Assembly (NCBI GenBank): GCA_001466705.2 | Contig: LATX02000230.1 | Span: forward strand, 1-64,000 | Direction of reading: 5' to 3' | DNA length: 64,000 bases | Source of the DNA: Moniliophthora roreri | Taxonomy: Eukaryota; Basidiomycota; Agaricomycetes; Agaricales; Marasmiaceae | In this document: piece after piece, positions 11,401-23,202 of the stretch | Numbering within the stretch: the stretch's first letter is position 1 | How the letters are laid out: each line of letters begins with the position of its first letter | Translations under genes and position numbers: made by a program | The notes under the pieces: generated by a model | Seen by the model: the letters and a program-made list of their open reading frames with translations, nothing else | Told to the model about the DNA's origin: nothing | Databases searched by the model: none

Positions 11401-11566
11401 ACAAGGTAGAAGCAATCATAGGACATAGACCCAAGAAATGACTCCAAGAATTCCTCATGTCGTACATGGGTTGTGACTCATCTCATAACCGATGGATCAA
11501 GACTGAAGGGATGGTCAACTGTCTAGACCTTTACAAGGATTATATAAAGAAACACAAGTTAAACCT
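11396..11566 (+). pseudogene. Gypsy-1 chromodomain remnant
   Basis: YKVEAIIGHRPKK, stop, LQEFLMSYMG ... HNRWIKTEGMVN and DLYKDYIKKH give the strand-strand-helix pattern of the integrase-linked chromodomain. Stops at the start and after PKK fit lost Glu and Trp codons. In this group the domain steers insertion to particular chromatin. Confidence 0.7.
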
Positions 11567-11595
11567 GAAGAAACTCATTCCCATTGTCTAACAAT

Positions 11596-12968
11596 ATGTC
11601 AAATGCAACTGCCTCCTCTTCTTCTGCTTCTTCTTCTGGTAGCCAGCCATCCGGAGTCCCAAGCTCTGTTTCTACTGTATCTGGAGAAGGACAATATGGC
11701 AAAAATATCATGTACCAACATGGTCTCCAGCCTAACCCCTACCAGCTCCTCCACCTCTTCAATTCTGAACAGTACGACGACCAGATCCAAGCTGCTGCTA
11801 ATCAGCACAACCAACTGGAACCCTGCATCAAAAGCCTCTTTTTCCTCAGGTCCCAACGAAAGCTTTTCAAGAAGATTGTTGACAGTTGCAGCTTGGAAAT
11901 CACAAATCAGGTCATGTACGCTTGCAACTACCACATCAGATTGACAGGGCCTGTTATGGTACTGTCCTTGTTTCCACATTACCCTCACTTGTCCATGCCA
12001 CTCTCTGCAGATCCCAGAGCAATGTCAGAGTGCCCTGGTCCCCTCTCCTTCAGCCTCATTGACTGTCTCGGACAGCGAACCAATGGGAACGGATACCCCC
12101 ATCCTGACATCAATGACACTCAAAGTCTCATCTCCCGCCTCACCTCAGAACCTCGAACTCTCAAGGGACAACTTGCCACTGCTCCCCATGAGACTGCTGA
12201 ACCCTCCGCTAACAACACCCTTGTTTATTCTGACCCCACTCCCAATCTTGATGTCAAACCTAAGGTTGAGCTGACTGACAACGCTCCCTCCTGAGAATCC
12301 ACACCTTCCAAAACTGTCAACCCTAGAAGTCTTCAGATGCCTGAAGCCTCTGTTCCACTCTGAAGCTGAAATCATACCTGCAGTTGGCAGGGAGGTCCTA
12401 TCAGAGGGATACAAGGACAAGGTCAAGGACGGAGAGAACCAAATCCCCTTAAGCGACAACATCCCACCAATAATGAGCTTGAGGCCTCTGACTCCACTCC
12501 TGACCCCAATGACTCAGCTCGTCGACCACGTCTCTGCCCTATGTGCAGATTGGAACACCATCTTGCCTGCAATTGCCCACAGTACATGTGTCACAGATGC
12601 TTCACGACTCAGCCTGGGCATATGTCTGGACACTGTCCTAAACAACGAAGGTCTCGCCACATTGCACGTAGAGGGTCTGGTTTGAGTCCAGACTCTATGT
12701 CGGATGATTGCAATTATAACGATGAACCTTAGGACAACCTCGGAGGAGAATGTTGAGGAATTAGTTGAAAATGGCAATAGGGATGCGGATTTCCTGTTCA
12801 TAGGAGCAGATCCACGGAAGGTAGGAAGGTTCACAGGGCTACTTTCAGTTGATAAATGAGCGGCTGCTGGTTGGCAGCCAATGCAGGCTGTACTGGCTAC
12901 ACCTGTGCTTCGGGATGTCGATGATATGCACAACACATTGATAGATTATGACACAGAGCTGTATGGAG
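11596..12968 (+). pseudogene. Gypsy-1 extra ORF3: Ser-rich protein with double zinc knuckle
   Basis: Downstream of the integrase and before the 3' LTR, one frame starts at ATG 11596 with a Ser/Ala-rich stretch and reaches a TGA at 12292. It continues in the same frame to 12732 and contains CPMCRLEHHLACNC (CX2CX4HX4C) and CHRCFTTQPGHMSGHC (CX2CX6HX4C), then a basic stretch. A frameshift follows; the tail in the next frame ends TELYGDGES. The same two knuckles and the tail TELYGDGEQ occur in the element at 44.5-45.1 kb, so this is a conserved element gene. Its role is unknown; nucleic-acid binding is likely. Confidence 0.7.
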
Positions 12969-13007
12969 ATGGAGAATCTTAAAGTGGCAATATGGAGTTT
13001 TGCTCTT

Positions 13008-13020
13008 GACAGGGGGGTAA
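13008..13020 (+). promoter_or_regulatory. Polypurine-tract-like site of Gypsy-1
   Basis: gacaggggggtaa directly precedes the 3' LTR. The element at 45 kb has gaagcgggggtaa at the same place, so this is probably the plus-strand primer. Confidence 0.7.
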
Positions 13021-13458
13021 TGTTATGTTTTTCTTACCCTGTTACATATGCTTCCCTTTTTGATTGGACACATACACCTTCCCAGTACCCCTTTTCTATC
13101 AGAACCCCCATGCTTCTTTATCGTCGGACTCATTACACCTTTCCAGTACTTCTTCTTCTATCAGAATCTTCAGCTATATCCCAACCATGTCAGTATTTAT
13201 TACCACATCATTGTAGTTATCAGACATTTGTATGACGTAGACTATATGACTGGTTGTACAGTATTTAAGCACTCAAGCCAGGACTCTAAGTCCTCAGCTT
13301 GACCTGGTTAATTAATACTTGTGTCACTGCCCATTGATTGAAGGACTTCTAAACTTCAGCATCTGCTGGATGGACTCTAACTTGAACTTGAAGCTGCTTG
13401 CAAAGGGTTCTACCTTTTATAAGTGGTTAGTCGATGTTGCTGCACAAGTAGTGTAACA
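13021..13458 (+). repeat. Gypsy-1 3' LTR
   Basis: 438 bp from TGTTATG to GTAACA, followed by the target duplication GCACC at 13459-13463. It has the same TATA and cagcttgacct spacing as the 5' LTR. Confidence 0.92.
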
Positions 13459-13463
13459 GCACC

Positions 13464-14950
13464 AACACAAGAGCTACAGTCCCATACAAAGACTCAATAG
13501 CTGATATAGTCTGACCCTATGGAGTTGAAGACTTCTTTAAGACAACTACAGCACACAGTGTACTGGAAAAGGTCCTAGACCAATTTCTACAAAGAGCTCA
13601 GTGCAGGCACACCCCTTGCTAAGACTCTAAGTGTGTCACAACCTGATACCCAACATAGGCCACACTCCAAGTGCTCAAGGCTCCTTCTTAGTGTAAAGTA
13701 TCTCTTAGAAAAGTGCTAGAACACACTCAAGATGTTACTCTTATCTCTGATGATGCAAGTTTGTTATCAGATGTCTATCTCTCTGGAGTCACTCAGGACC
13801 AATCTCCAGGGCCTGAAGTAAGGAAGCAAAACTAGAATGGCACACAAATTTATACACCAAACAAACTCTTCATGTATTCACAATCAGAGGGGGCAGAGTT
13901 ACTTGAGTATTTATGAATATCTGGCTGTCCTTATATATGGTCTATGGAATATATCTACAGAAAATTATAAATAATGTCCAATAATTCAAGAAATGAATAA
14001 GAAGTGACCAAGATACTAAAAGAGGGAATAATTGGATGTCATGGAGTTTGGCCACTAGGGTATCCAACCATATCCACACAGGTATCTACATCTCCAGGTG
14101 TTCTGGACTCTACAATTTGTATTTTCTCTTTTCTAAGTTGAGTATCTATGAGTGGATGGCTGTATCCATCCCATTTCTTTACAGCATTCCCCTGTCTAGT
14201 ATCCACACATTGGCAGGAGTCTAGATGCCAAAGCTTTCAAGGTCAGAACACACTGTTACTGTTCCTATCTCCTTTGACAATGCCTGCTTGGTCTTATTCA
14301 GGACTTCTTATGTGTTAGATATTCTTTTCGTGTCTCTTTGTATCTGTCTGTAGATAGTGGATGTCCTTTAGAAGTGTTTTCCTTCTTTCTGAGATGACTT
14401 TGTACCTAGTTAGTTTATCTCGTATTGTGTAGCTGCTGGCAACTCTTTATTAAGAGATTGCCCGCTTTGACTTTAATCTGTATATTAACTTTGGAGGAGG
14501 ATCATTCTGTGATTGTTCCTGCTCTATGTCGTCTTTCTGTTTTGATGTCTCCTCTAAGTACCTCTGTACTGTTTGACTGCATGTTGCACCTTGCAGATGT
14601 CATAGACAGGTAAAATGGAAATTAACATCCCATTGGTAGCACTTCAAGAGCTTGGTTAACTAGCCAATGTGTTTATTGGGCTATAGTTAGGTTCCCTACA
14701 GGTTTTGGGAGTGATCCACTTTGGATCTAATAGATAAGTCAGAAAGTACAGCTTAGACACCTCTGTATAGCGTATCATATAGCTCTTTGTACTTTCCAAG
14801 GTACTATAGCTTCTCTAAGGCAATGACTAGCAGACTGGGCTCACTCTAGTCCTTATTACCTGTTATCTTGTGTCATATTAAAGTGTTTCAAATTAAAACT
14901 AATGTAAAATGAATAAAAGTGGGTCTTTTCTAGGCTTGACATATTACCGC
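13464..14950 (+). repeat. Repeat H1, right part (host of Gypsy-1)
   Basis: This continues the sequence interrupted at 4353/6220. It aligns with 23476-24329 (same strand) and with the reverse complement of about 19180-20670. It is strongly CpG-poor, with no recognised protein. H is therefore a dispersed repeat of roughly 1.7 kb whose class I cannot assign. Confidence 0.7.
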
Positions 14951-15594
14951 TGCTGATTCTGAGAGCCCCACATTGCTGACAACAGTTTTGGAAATAGCAG
15001 GGAGGTGCTCTGACATTAAAAGAAGCTTCACTAACAAGTATGAAAGTGTATTGAATGACTTTGATAAGATATAATACTACTAGTATTTTCAGTATGCCAC
15101 AATGCCACCTTCTGGCCAAAAGTGGATGTGATGCACCTAACATGTGACCACATGATATATTATTTACCTCTAAGTACTCTGATTGAGGTTTCTGTAATTT
15201 ACTGTAAAAAAGTGTTATTTACTGGTAAAAAATCAGTTTTGGTAAATAAATCAAGTTTTTTTCCTTGACTCTAGTTTTCAGTGATGTATTCAAGAGCAAA
15301 ATCAAGACGAGTGACTCAGATGATCCTCAATCCACAGATTGCCAATCCTTCAGTCTAGACTTCAGACAGCAGATAATCTGACAGATAGATTACATGTGTA
15401 AAGAAGGTATAATCACAGGGTTTTCAGTGAACACACTATTTATATGTTCAAGAGTGAAGTTGAGATGTCTGAAGTGAGTTTTTGTCTTCTATTGTGGGTT
15501 TCTGGAGGCTTCTGACTAAATACTACTGCTGAATGTCGCTCATTATCTATCTTTGGAGTACAGAAAGTCAAGTCATCCAAACAGTGTGTCAGCC
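14951..15594. other. Non-coding, AT-rich
   Basis: No gene recognised. About 15180-15440 resembles 2095-2260 (a shared short dispersed repeat). Confidence 0.35.
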
Positions 15595-16978
15595 TATCAG
15601 CAAAGCTACAATAGTATTATTGGTATTTGTTAGAACTATGCAAGAAGGAGAAAGGACAAGGACAAGTACAGATGAATGACAAGAAGAGTGCCATATGAAG
15701 ATTACTGTACAAGAGGGTTCACTGAAGCTTTCAGCAACAGCACTACTAAACTATGGAACTTGGCCAAGATGAAGGGTCTCTGCATGAGTGAGGTAGAGAG
15801 GAGTAGAGTGTAGAACAATGTTAATTTTCCACTTGGGGTATACTGGTAGAATACAGTGGTTTATATCTACTGGGAGAAGGTACAATGTGGAGAACATGTG
15901 CAGTCCATGAGGACAATGACCAAGATGTTGCTACAAGAAAAATGTGTTGTGAGATGTACAATGCAGAGATTAATGAAACATGTAGTATACAGTGAGAGAG
16001 ACATGTAGGCAGGTCTCATATGGGTTACAGCTGAAGCCAAGTCATATGGGCATAACAGTATTCTAAAATGCAGAAATCAGCTTTTTCAATACCAATTCTG
16101 CTCATATTTGATAGTATTGCATGATGAGGTCCTGATATTGTACAATACTATAAAATACATCTACAATACACAAGATTACCTATCATTCAATCTGTAAATG
16201 CCATATTAAGAATATGCTGCCCACAGCTGATTGATGGTGTAAGAGTCATTAATGCAGGTAAGGTTGGCCAGCTGATTTTTATTCAGGTAGAAGCCTGTGG
16301 CATGGCCACTGCATTACAGGTGACCATCTTGAGGTCATTTGGGACTGGCTATTGCCAATTTGTCAGACTAAATGCACCAGCAGATATAAGTACAACACAC
16401 CTGGTTCAAAGTTCTCTCAAATTTATCATGTCCTACATCCTGCCATTTTTGTTGACATGATTCTGACTGTGAGGTGGAATCATAATGCTAAAAAAAAGAC
16501 CTATTAGTCACTGAAAGTCAGCCAGAGAGCCAAGCCATAGAATCTAGTAGGGCTGAGTAGGTGAGACCAAAGCATTTGACCAATGTAGATGGCTTGAGAG
16601 CTAGAGCATTGAAGGGAACCTTGAAGTTGTAGACTTGAGTCTTAAAAGCCATTGGTTGATTCTTGACAGAAACATTGAATCTGCTCATGAAGTAAGAGAG
16701 AAGGTCACTGTGATATCAGTTTCTGAGTGAGGAAAATCAAGGTTGTTGGGGACAGGCTCTGATGATGGTTCAACATAAAGTTCAGCCTCTCACATGCTCT
16801 TGTTGATGCTCAGAATTTTGGGTTCTGCTTGCTCTCCATCCTTCCACTTCCCCACTCCCACCTTTCAATATAGCTGTTGAATCATATCTGCTCTAGTGCA
16901 TTGACTCACATTCTCTCTCTGAAGCTAAAATACAAGTAATGCACAGAATGCAGAAACGTGGGTGTAGCTTTGCTGACA
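15595..16978. mobile_element. Repeat S copy 1 (E3), interrupted by a solo LTR
   Basis: The ends tatcagcaaagctaca and tgtagctttgctgaca mirror those of the copy at 27601-28553, which aligns throughout except for the 435 bp comprising the LTR plus one target copy. Terminal bases have drifted and no clear target duplication is seen here. There is no coding capacity. Confidence 0.6.
15628..16057 (+). mobile_element. Solo LTR (430 bp) with TSD GTATT
   Basis: It starts TGTTAG and ends ATAACA, flanked by GTATT at 15623-15627 and 16058-16062. The homologous S copy near 27630 has a single GTATT and no insert, which is an independent empty site. The family differs from the other LTRs here. Confidence 0.8.
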
Positions 16979-19179
16979 AGGTGTTTGACCTTCATATTTC
17001 AGTAAACCTGTGTCACAATTTGCACAACACTTCCTCTACTTCCAATCTCTCCAATGTCTTGAAAAAAGCATGCTAAAACATTATATAGGGTTCTTGGAGA
17101 TTTCTCAAGGTCCTACACTGCCAATGTGCCCTGACCTTCTCACAAGGTCATAGGGCTGATGTTGTGTGATCTCCCCTGCTTGCCAACCCTTGACCTCAGA
17201 AGATGTCGAAAAATTGATTTGTTGACCTTCTACGAGACCCCAGGTTCAATCAGGATTCTGCATGGGTAGCAATGCCATCACAGCTTGCATTACAGCTTAC
17301 CTTTTTACAGTTCCTATTCTGTGCCACTGATTCTTTTGCTTTTGAATCATTTCAATTTTTAAGTGCAGCAAACACATATATCATTAATGAATCTAGACTA
17401 CAGAGTACAACACAGTGGGCCTAAGCTACTATAAGTTCCCTTGAATTTAAGACTATATATATGATGACAATTACCTGTAGCAATAATATGTCAGTAAGTT
17501 GCCCTTTGTGAGTGAACAGTTCAAGACTTACTTGCTTTGTGACACTTCTAGCTTGAAGTTGCAGCAGAGATCTGCTCATGTAAGTTAGTGACAATGAGAT
17601 GAGATGGGATGTATTGACTTACCATGAACAGAATCCAAGAACTTAGAGGAAAAAATTGCTGAAGTTTAAAAGTTAGAGAGGGAGAACGTGGGGTTAGGAA
17701 GCAAGAGTGTCTTAAAGTTGATCATCTTTTATGCCATGTCAAAAAATCAAACACTGGCAAATATTGGTAAGAGAGGGTACAAAACTGCACCTATGGCTCT
17801 TGGGTACTTCCACAAATTAGTGGGCATAATCCAACTGGATGATGCCAGCCAATTTGTGGGAAAAGCACACAGGTCCCAAGGCTCTTCAACATCTCTGGAT
17901 TTACTTCCAGAGATCTTTCAACAACTTTGCTTTCATTGTCCTCAAGTCCATCAAGTCCCACATGGCCCTTCTATCGGAGCTTGCTGCTGGTGTCAATAAC
18001 TCAGCTCTCTAGTCTGCCATAACAACTGTCATTTACACAGCCTTCATTATTGTTCTGGCTGCTCTCATTGTTGTTGTCATTGCACATGTTGAAATGCAAT
18101 GCTCAGGTGCATTCTGATCTATTGAAAAATTTATAATTACTTATCCTCTATTCAGCTTGGCTACTTATTGTCTATTATTGTTACATTGTGCCTCTACAAC
18201 CCCAGCCAAATGAATTTTTTTTTACAACTACAGGTGTTGTGCAGAAAGGGAATATGAGTTTCAGACAGCCATAGCTTCTGGAATAGTATTGTTGTAGTTG
18301 TGATTGGGATTGGAGTACATATTCCTTTTTTCTCATGTTCTTGTCCCTTCATACCCTTGGGCAGTGCCTTTTTTCTTCAATTGCCACTGTCCACTGTGTG
18401 ATAGGTCCTTATACCACAGATACTTGAAGCCCAGAAATATGTAGTATGAGGAACAATGCCTTTTCATTTGTGATATCATTTTCACCTTTGTTAGTGACTC
18501 TTGTTTCCCACTGGCCATGAAGATTCATAGACATTGAATGCTTTGTTACACAGACATAATTTCACACACACTATTGGCACCAATACACCATTTGTGTCCA
18601 CCTTGGACATTCATTCATGTCCCTTTCTCCAGTCTTCATCTAGATGGATCACCAAATGCACATCAGTAGCTTGAAGAAGTTATTTTTCAGTCTTCAGCAC
18701 TTCAACCCTCCATATAATAATTTCAATAGATGTATTCTGTTTGGTGGTGCTCCAGCAGGTGTTCTTCCTCAGGATAGCTCAATTACTTCTCTTAGAAAAG
18801 AGATGGTCCTGTCACACAGTCATAACTGTCTAAGTTGGCCTGTTTGATATGTGTGCATCTTTTTTGATTCCCTGCATTGTTTGTATTTGTACCTCTGCCT
18901 GCCACCAAACAGAGCCTCATGGTCTGGTTGTCCGTTGTCACCACCAACATCTCAGGCATCATTTGGCAACATTCTGTAATTTCCTCTGAATTTCACTACT
19001 CTTCACAATATCCAGCACCACTAACCAGCCCTCAGATTGGTCTCCAACATGACTCTCACTACCAATGGCCACAATAACAGATCTAAGACTCTTGTTGTTG
19101 CACTCACTGCAGCTGTTGTCAACAGTGAGGTGTTGCCTCCCACACAAGGAGCTCTCCTCAGTCTCACCTTCCTTGCCAG
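16979..19179. other. CpG-poor stretch without a recognisable gene
   Basis: Only short frames, none matching a family I know, are visible on either strand. A+T-rich and nearly free of CpG, it is probably old decayed repeat sequence. Confidence 0.4.
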
Positions 19180-20884
19180 TAATATGGCAAACCTAGAAAA
19201 GAACCAATTTCATTCATTTTGAATCAGAACACTTTAATATGACACAAGATAATGGGTAATAAGGACTAGAGTGAGCCCAGTCTGCTAGTCATTGCCTTAG
19301 AGAAGCTACAGTGTGTTGGAAAGTACAAAGAGCTATATGATATGCTATACAGAGGTGTCTAAGCTGTACATTCTGACTTATCTATGTATCAGATCTGAAG
19401 CAGATCCTTCCCAAAACCTGTAGGGAACCTAACTATGACCATACAAATGTGTTGGCTAGTTAACTGAACTCTCTCAAAGTGCTATCAATGGGATTTTTCA
19501 ATTTATTCACTTTTCTATAACATCTGCAAAGTGCAACATGCAGTCATACAGTACAGAGGTACTTATCAGAACAGAGAGACAACTTGGAAAGGAACAATCA
19601 GAATGATCAGACATTGGAGTTCAATATGCAGATCAGAATCAAAGCTGATGATCTCTTAATAAAGAGTTCTAATGTGGCACAAATAGATGAAATTACTTAA
19701 CAAGGGGCAACACAACCTCAGAACAAGTATAGCTACATAACTACAGATACAATGAGACATATAATTAATATCTAAGGAATGCAAAGTCCTAGATAAGATC
19801 AAGAACAAATTATCAAAGGAGACAGGAACAGGAACAGTATGTTCCAGCCTTGGAAGCTTTGAAACCCAGACATTGGCAGCTGTGTGGATGCTGGAAAAGA
19901 GAATGCAGAACAGATAGACTCATCTGTCCATCTGGACCCACCTAGAAAAGAGAAAAATCAAATATCTAAGAGTCTAGAACACCTGGAAAGCAGATACCTG
20001 TGCAGATATGATCAGATACCCTAATGGCCAGACTCCATGACATCCAAATATTCTCTCTTTTAGTATCTCAGTCACTCTTTTATTATTTCCTGAATTATTG
20101 GACATTATTTATATTTTCTTGTAGATATATTCCATGGACCATATATAAGGACAGCCAGATATTCATATATACTCAAGTAACTCTGCCCCCTCTGATTGTG
20201 AATACATGATGAGTTTGTTTGGTGTATAATTGTGTGTGCCATTCCAGTTTTGCTTCCTCACTTCAGGCTCTAGAGATTGGTCCTGAGTGACTCCAGAGAG
20301 ATAGAAATCTAATAATGAACTTGTGTCATAAGAGACAAAGAATAACATCTTTAGTGCACTTGGCACTTTTCTAAGAGACAACTTTACACCAAAAGGTCTG
20401 GTGGCTTTTGGAGTGTGGCCTGTGTTGGGTATCAGATTGTGACACACTTAGAGTCTTAACAAAGGAATTGGGCCTGCGATTAAGCTCTTTCATCTTTGAC
20501 CAGATCCTGGAAAAGGTCATGTGACACATGAGTAGTTGTCTTAAAGAAGTCTTAAACTCCATAGGGTCAGACTATATCGGCTACCGAGTCTTTTGGTGGG
20601 ACTGTAGCTCTTGTGTTTTGTGCTTTGTGCACTGTGTTCTTATGTGTGTATTTGTGTGTTTGGATATAAACTCTTTTAAAACCCATATATACTCCTCTGG
20701 AGGTGAACACTTTGAAGTAGATTGCTTCAATAAGAGAGAATCAACCTAGCTAAGGGTTTTGTTGGCATTCTAAGTGCAGCAACTCTGATCATGTTGATCC
20801 ACACTTGCACAACAACCTGAGTTAGACTTTTGGAGGTTATCTTTTGAGGTAGTTTTCCACTAGTCTTATCTTAGACAAATTATC
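19180..20884 (-). repeat. Repeat H2 (inverted relative to H1 and H3)
   Basis: The reverse complement aligns with 13464-14950 and, at its right end, with 23203-23480. Its outer end, gacaaatta, abuts the SAP-gene remnant. Together with H3 it forms an inverted pair around 20885-23200. Confidence 0.65.
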
Positions 20885-22401
20885 AGCTCAAGGCAGTGTG
20901 TCGCAACTACTGTCTACCTGTAAGCGGCAATATGGGAGTGCTGCTGGACAGGCTCATCAATTACAGCTTAAAGAAGGACAAGTGGCACAAGTGAGTCCAT
21001 TCTGATGTTGATCTCTTCCTGTGTCTCACTTTTCTTGCAGGACTCAAGCAGGAGCACATCATAAACACAAGGGTACACAACCAGGAAGCAAGAAGAAGGC
21101 CCTCAAGAGCTATGAAAGACATTGCCTACAGAAAGAATCTGGGATTTTGACTTCGACCCTGGCAACTATTGAACAGCTGAGGAAGGATACCCATACTAAG
21201 GCAGAGAAAATTGCTTGCCTTGAAACAGTATGTCATTTCATACTTACAGAAACAGGATGATCACTCATTGCACACATATAGGCAAGGCAATACCAATGTG
21301 ATCATCCAAAGTACCAAGAACCATCGATCTGCTAACCTCTGCATTCAGTATGTTATACTATGCCCCCTTGTGAATAGACTGGCAGTTCTCACATGTTAAC
21401 ACAGACACAACTCAACTCTTTCTCTGCCTTGGTCAATATCAACAACAAGGTGGATACTCTTGTGTGGTTGATACAACAACAGTCACTGCACAGTGGTCTA
21501 TGGAATGGGACTACTGTCATGACACAAACAAACCCTCTACCCACCACTCTGGGCTACCCAATGCCAATGTCTATGCTACTAACTTCTTTGCCACTGCCTG
21601 ATCTAGCTCAGGTAGCAATGGCAGCTGTTCTGCCATATCCACATATTTTTGCCTCCAATGATCATGGTTCAAACATGTCATCCCAACTGATACTATCCTC
21701 CTCATCTCAGCCATTGATGCCTGTTCCGGGCCATATTCAGCATGTGGCCCACACTCCCATTCAACCCGTTACTCCAACTTCACATTCAGTCTCTGTTCAA
21801 CATCCTACTTCATCCCAGCCTATCTTGTTTTCAGCGACACCAGATGCCGTTGGTAAATCAGTTTTGACATCGGGTGCAGCCAAATCTGGCAAGATGAAGA
21901 TGATCAAAATTGGAGATGGCTTGGAAATCTTTTTTTGTTGAAAGGATGTCTGAGACCCTCAATGTCTGTCCTTTGCAAACAACTTGGACCTCCTTGGGTG
22001 TATGTGGGATGATAAGAATGAAGATTTTGACAAGGACAAGTGTGTTCTCTGGGTCGGCAATCTGAAACATGGAATTGCACTCAAGTACTGGGGAGATGTT
22101 CTCAAGCTTGAGTCACCCAATCCAGATGACAATCGTTGGGAGGTTTGGAAGAAGAAACTCTATCCATAGGGTGTAAGTACAATTCCACCTTTTAGGTTTT
22201 ACACATGCTTACTCTTTTGTGATGTAGCTTATTGGGGAATACTATAATGAGGTCGGAGAGAAGAAGTTTTGGAAGGAATTTACTGTTGACGGAGTGAGGC
22301 TCTGTCAAAAGCAGATTGTCAACATTCTGAGGCCAAGGAATAAGGCCAAGAATGCTGAGAGGAAGGCAGCGAAGAAGGCAGCATGCAACACAGCTATATG
22401 A
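20885..22401 (+). pseudogene. SAP-domain gene, copy C (decayed)
   Basis: Starting exactly at the H2 edge, a SAP-like segment (YQLKAVCRNY ... SGNMGVLLDRLI) is followed by HKGTQPGSKKK, a coiled-coil-like part, a Ser/Pro-rich part, and the C-terminal signature: DLLGCMWDDKN, KDKCVLWVGN, YWGDVLK and finally YYNEVGEKKFWKEFT at about 22231-22275. The segments match, in order, the genes at 38.7-40.4 and 46.0-47.8 kb. The 5' exon is missing and frames are broken. SAP domains bind DNA; the rest of the family is unknown to me. Confidence 0.7.
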
Positions 22402-23202
22402 GAGGCTATACATTGTGGGTGGCACTTGATTTTTTGGACTATTCCCTTTCTTGATGCCTGTTAGTCTACTATCTACAGAATAATTATTATACATATCTTG
22501 CAAAGGAGATTTATGCTATTCGTCCAAACTCAATGGCTGAAGAGCACACTGTTTCATCATTTTCTTGGCTTACACCACCTGTCCATAACAGGCTTAGCAT
22601 CACTACAATGTCCCAAATGACTACTGTCTGCCAATATTATAAAGCTGACACTGTGCATATATGGTGCTATCTAATATTCAATGACAGCAGCTAACATTCA
22701 GACTAATATAGACCTGAAAGTCTCATCCACAGCTAATTCTCAAGTACCACAAAACTATTAAGTCACTGAAGAAAGCATGTGAGGATGTTTGTCCCATTGA
22801 ACATGACAGCTGGATTGATCAGGCAACTCCTGAAGAGACTAAGGAGGCTCAGAAACATACTGGACAGCACCATCTGCTGGAGAACATAGGCAAAACAGTT
22901 AATCTGAAGAGTGCTTTTCTGCAGGGTCTCCTTAGTGAAATGGATATTAGACCCACTCCCAAAGCACTTGGGAAAGGGACAAAGGCATTAAAGGACAATA
23001 GTCTGGGACAGAAGAATCAGGACTTTGTATTGAAACTCTAGATACTATAGAACTACTGAGTAATCTATTTACCATAGCAGGCAGTTGTACACTGAAAAAA
23101 GTGCATGCAAAGCATGAAAATCCTGGGCCAGGAGTGGTTATCATGTGATCAAAGTTACAAGTAACTTACCAGTAAGTTACAAGGGGCTCTAGGTGAGCCT
23201 GT
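22402..23202. other. No recognised gene between SAP copy C and H3
   Basis: A possible coding remnant lies around 22744-22985 (frame with KSLKKACEDVCPIEHDSW), but I recognise no family. No XPG-like sequence is visible here, unlike the other two SAP loci. Confidence 0.3.

Larger units (their letters stand above)
6221..13458 (+). mobile_element. Gypsy-1: complete, decayed Ty3/Gypsy chromovirus, 7.24 kb, TSD GCACC
   Basis: The order is LTR (438 bp), putative self-priming PBS, Gag, protease, RT, RNase H, integrase, chromodomain, extra ORF3, purine-rich tract, LTR (438 bp). Target duplications GCACC lie at 6216-6220 and 13459-13463. The two LTRs differ at about 17 positions by my reading, all transitions. 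Many in-frame stops fit TGG to TGA/TAG or CGA to TGA changes, so the copy is dead. It sits inside repeat H: the uninterrupted sequence is seen at 23421-23500. Confidence 0.92.

Noticed and set aside
20885..23202. XPG-like partner next to SAP copy C
   Set aside because: I looked for XPG motifs on both strands and found none, so the pair is supported at two loci, not three.
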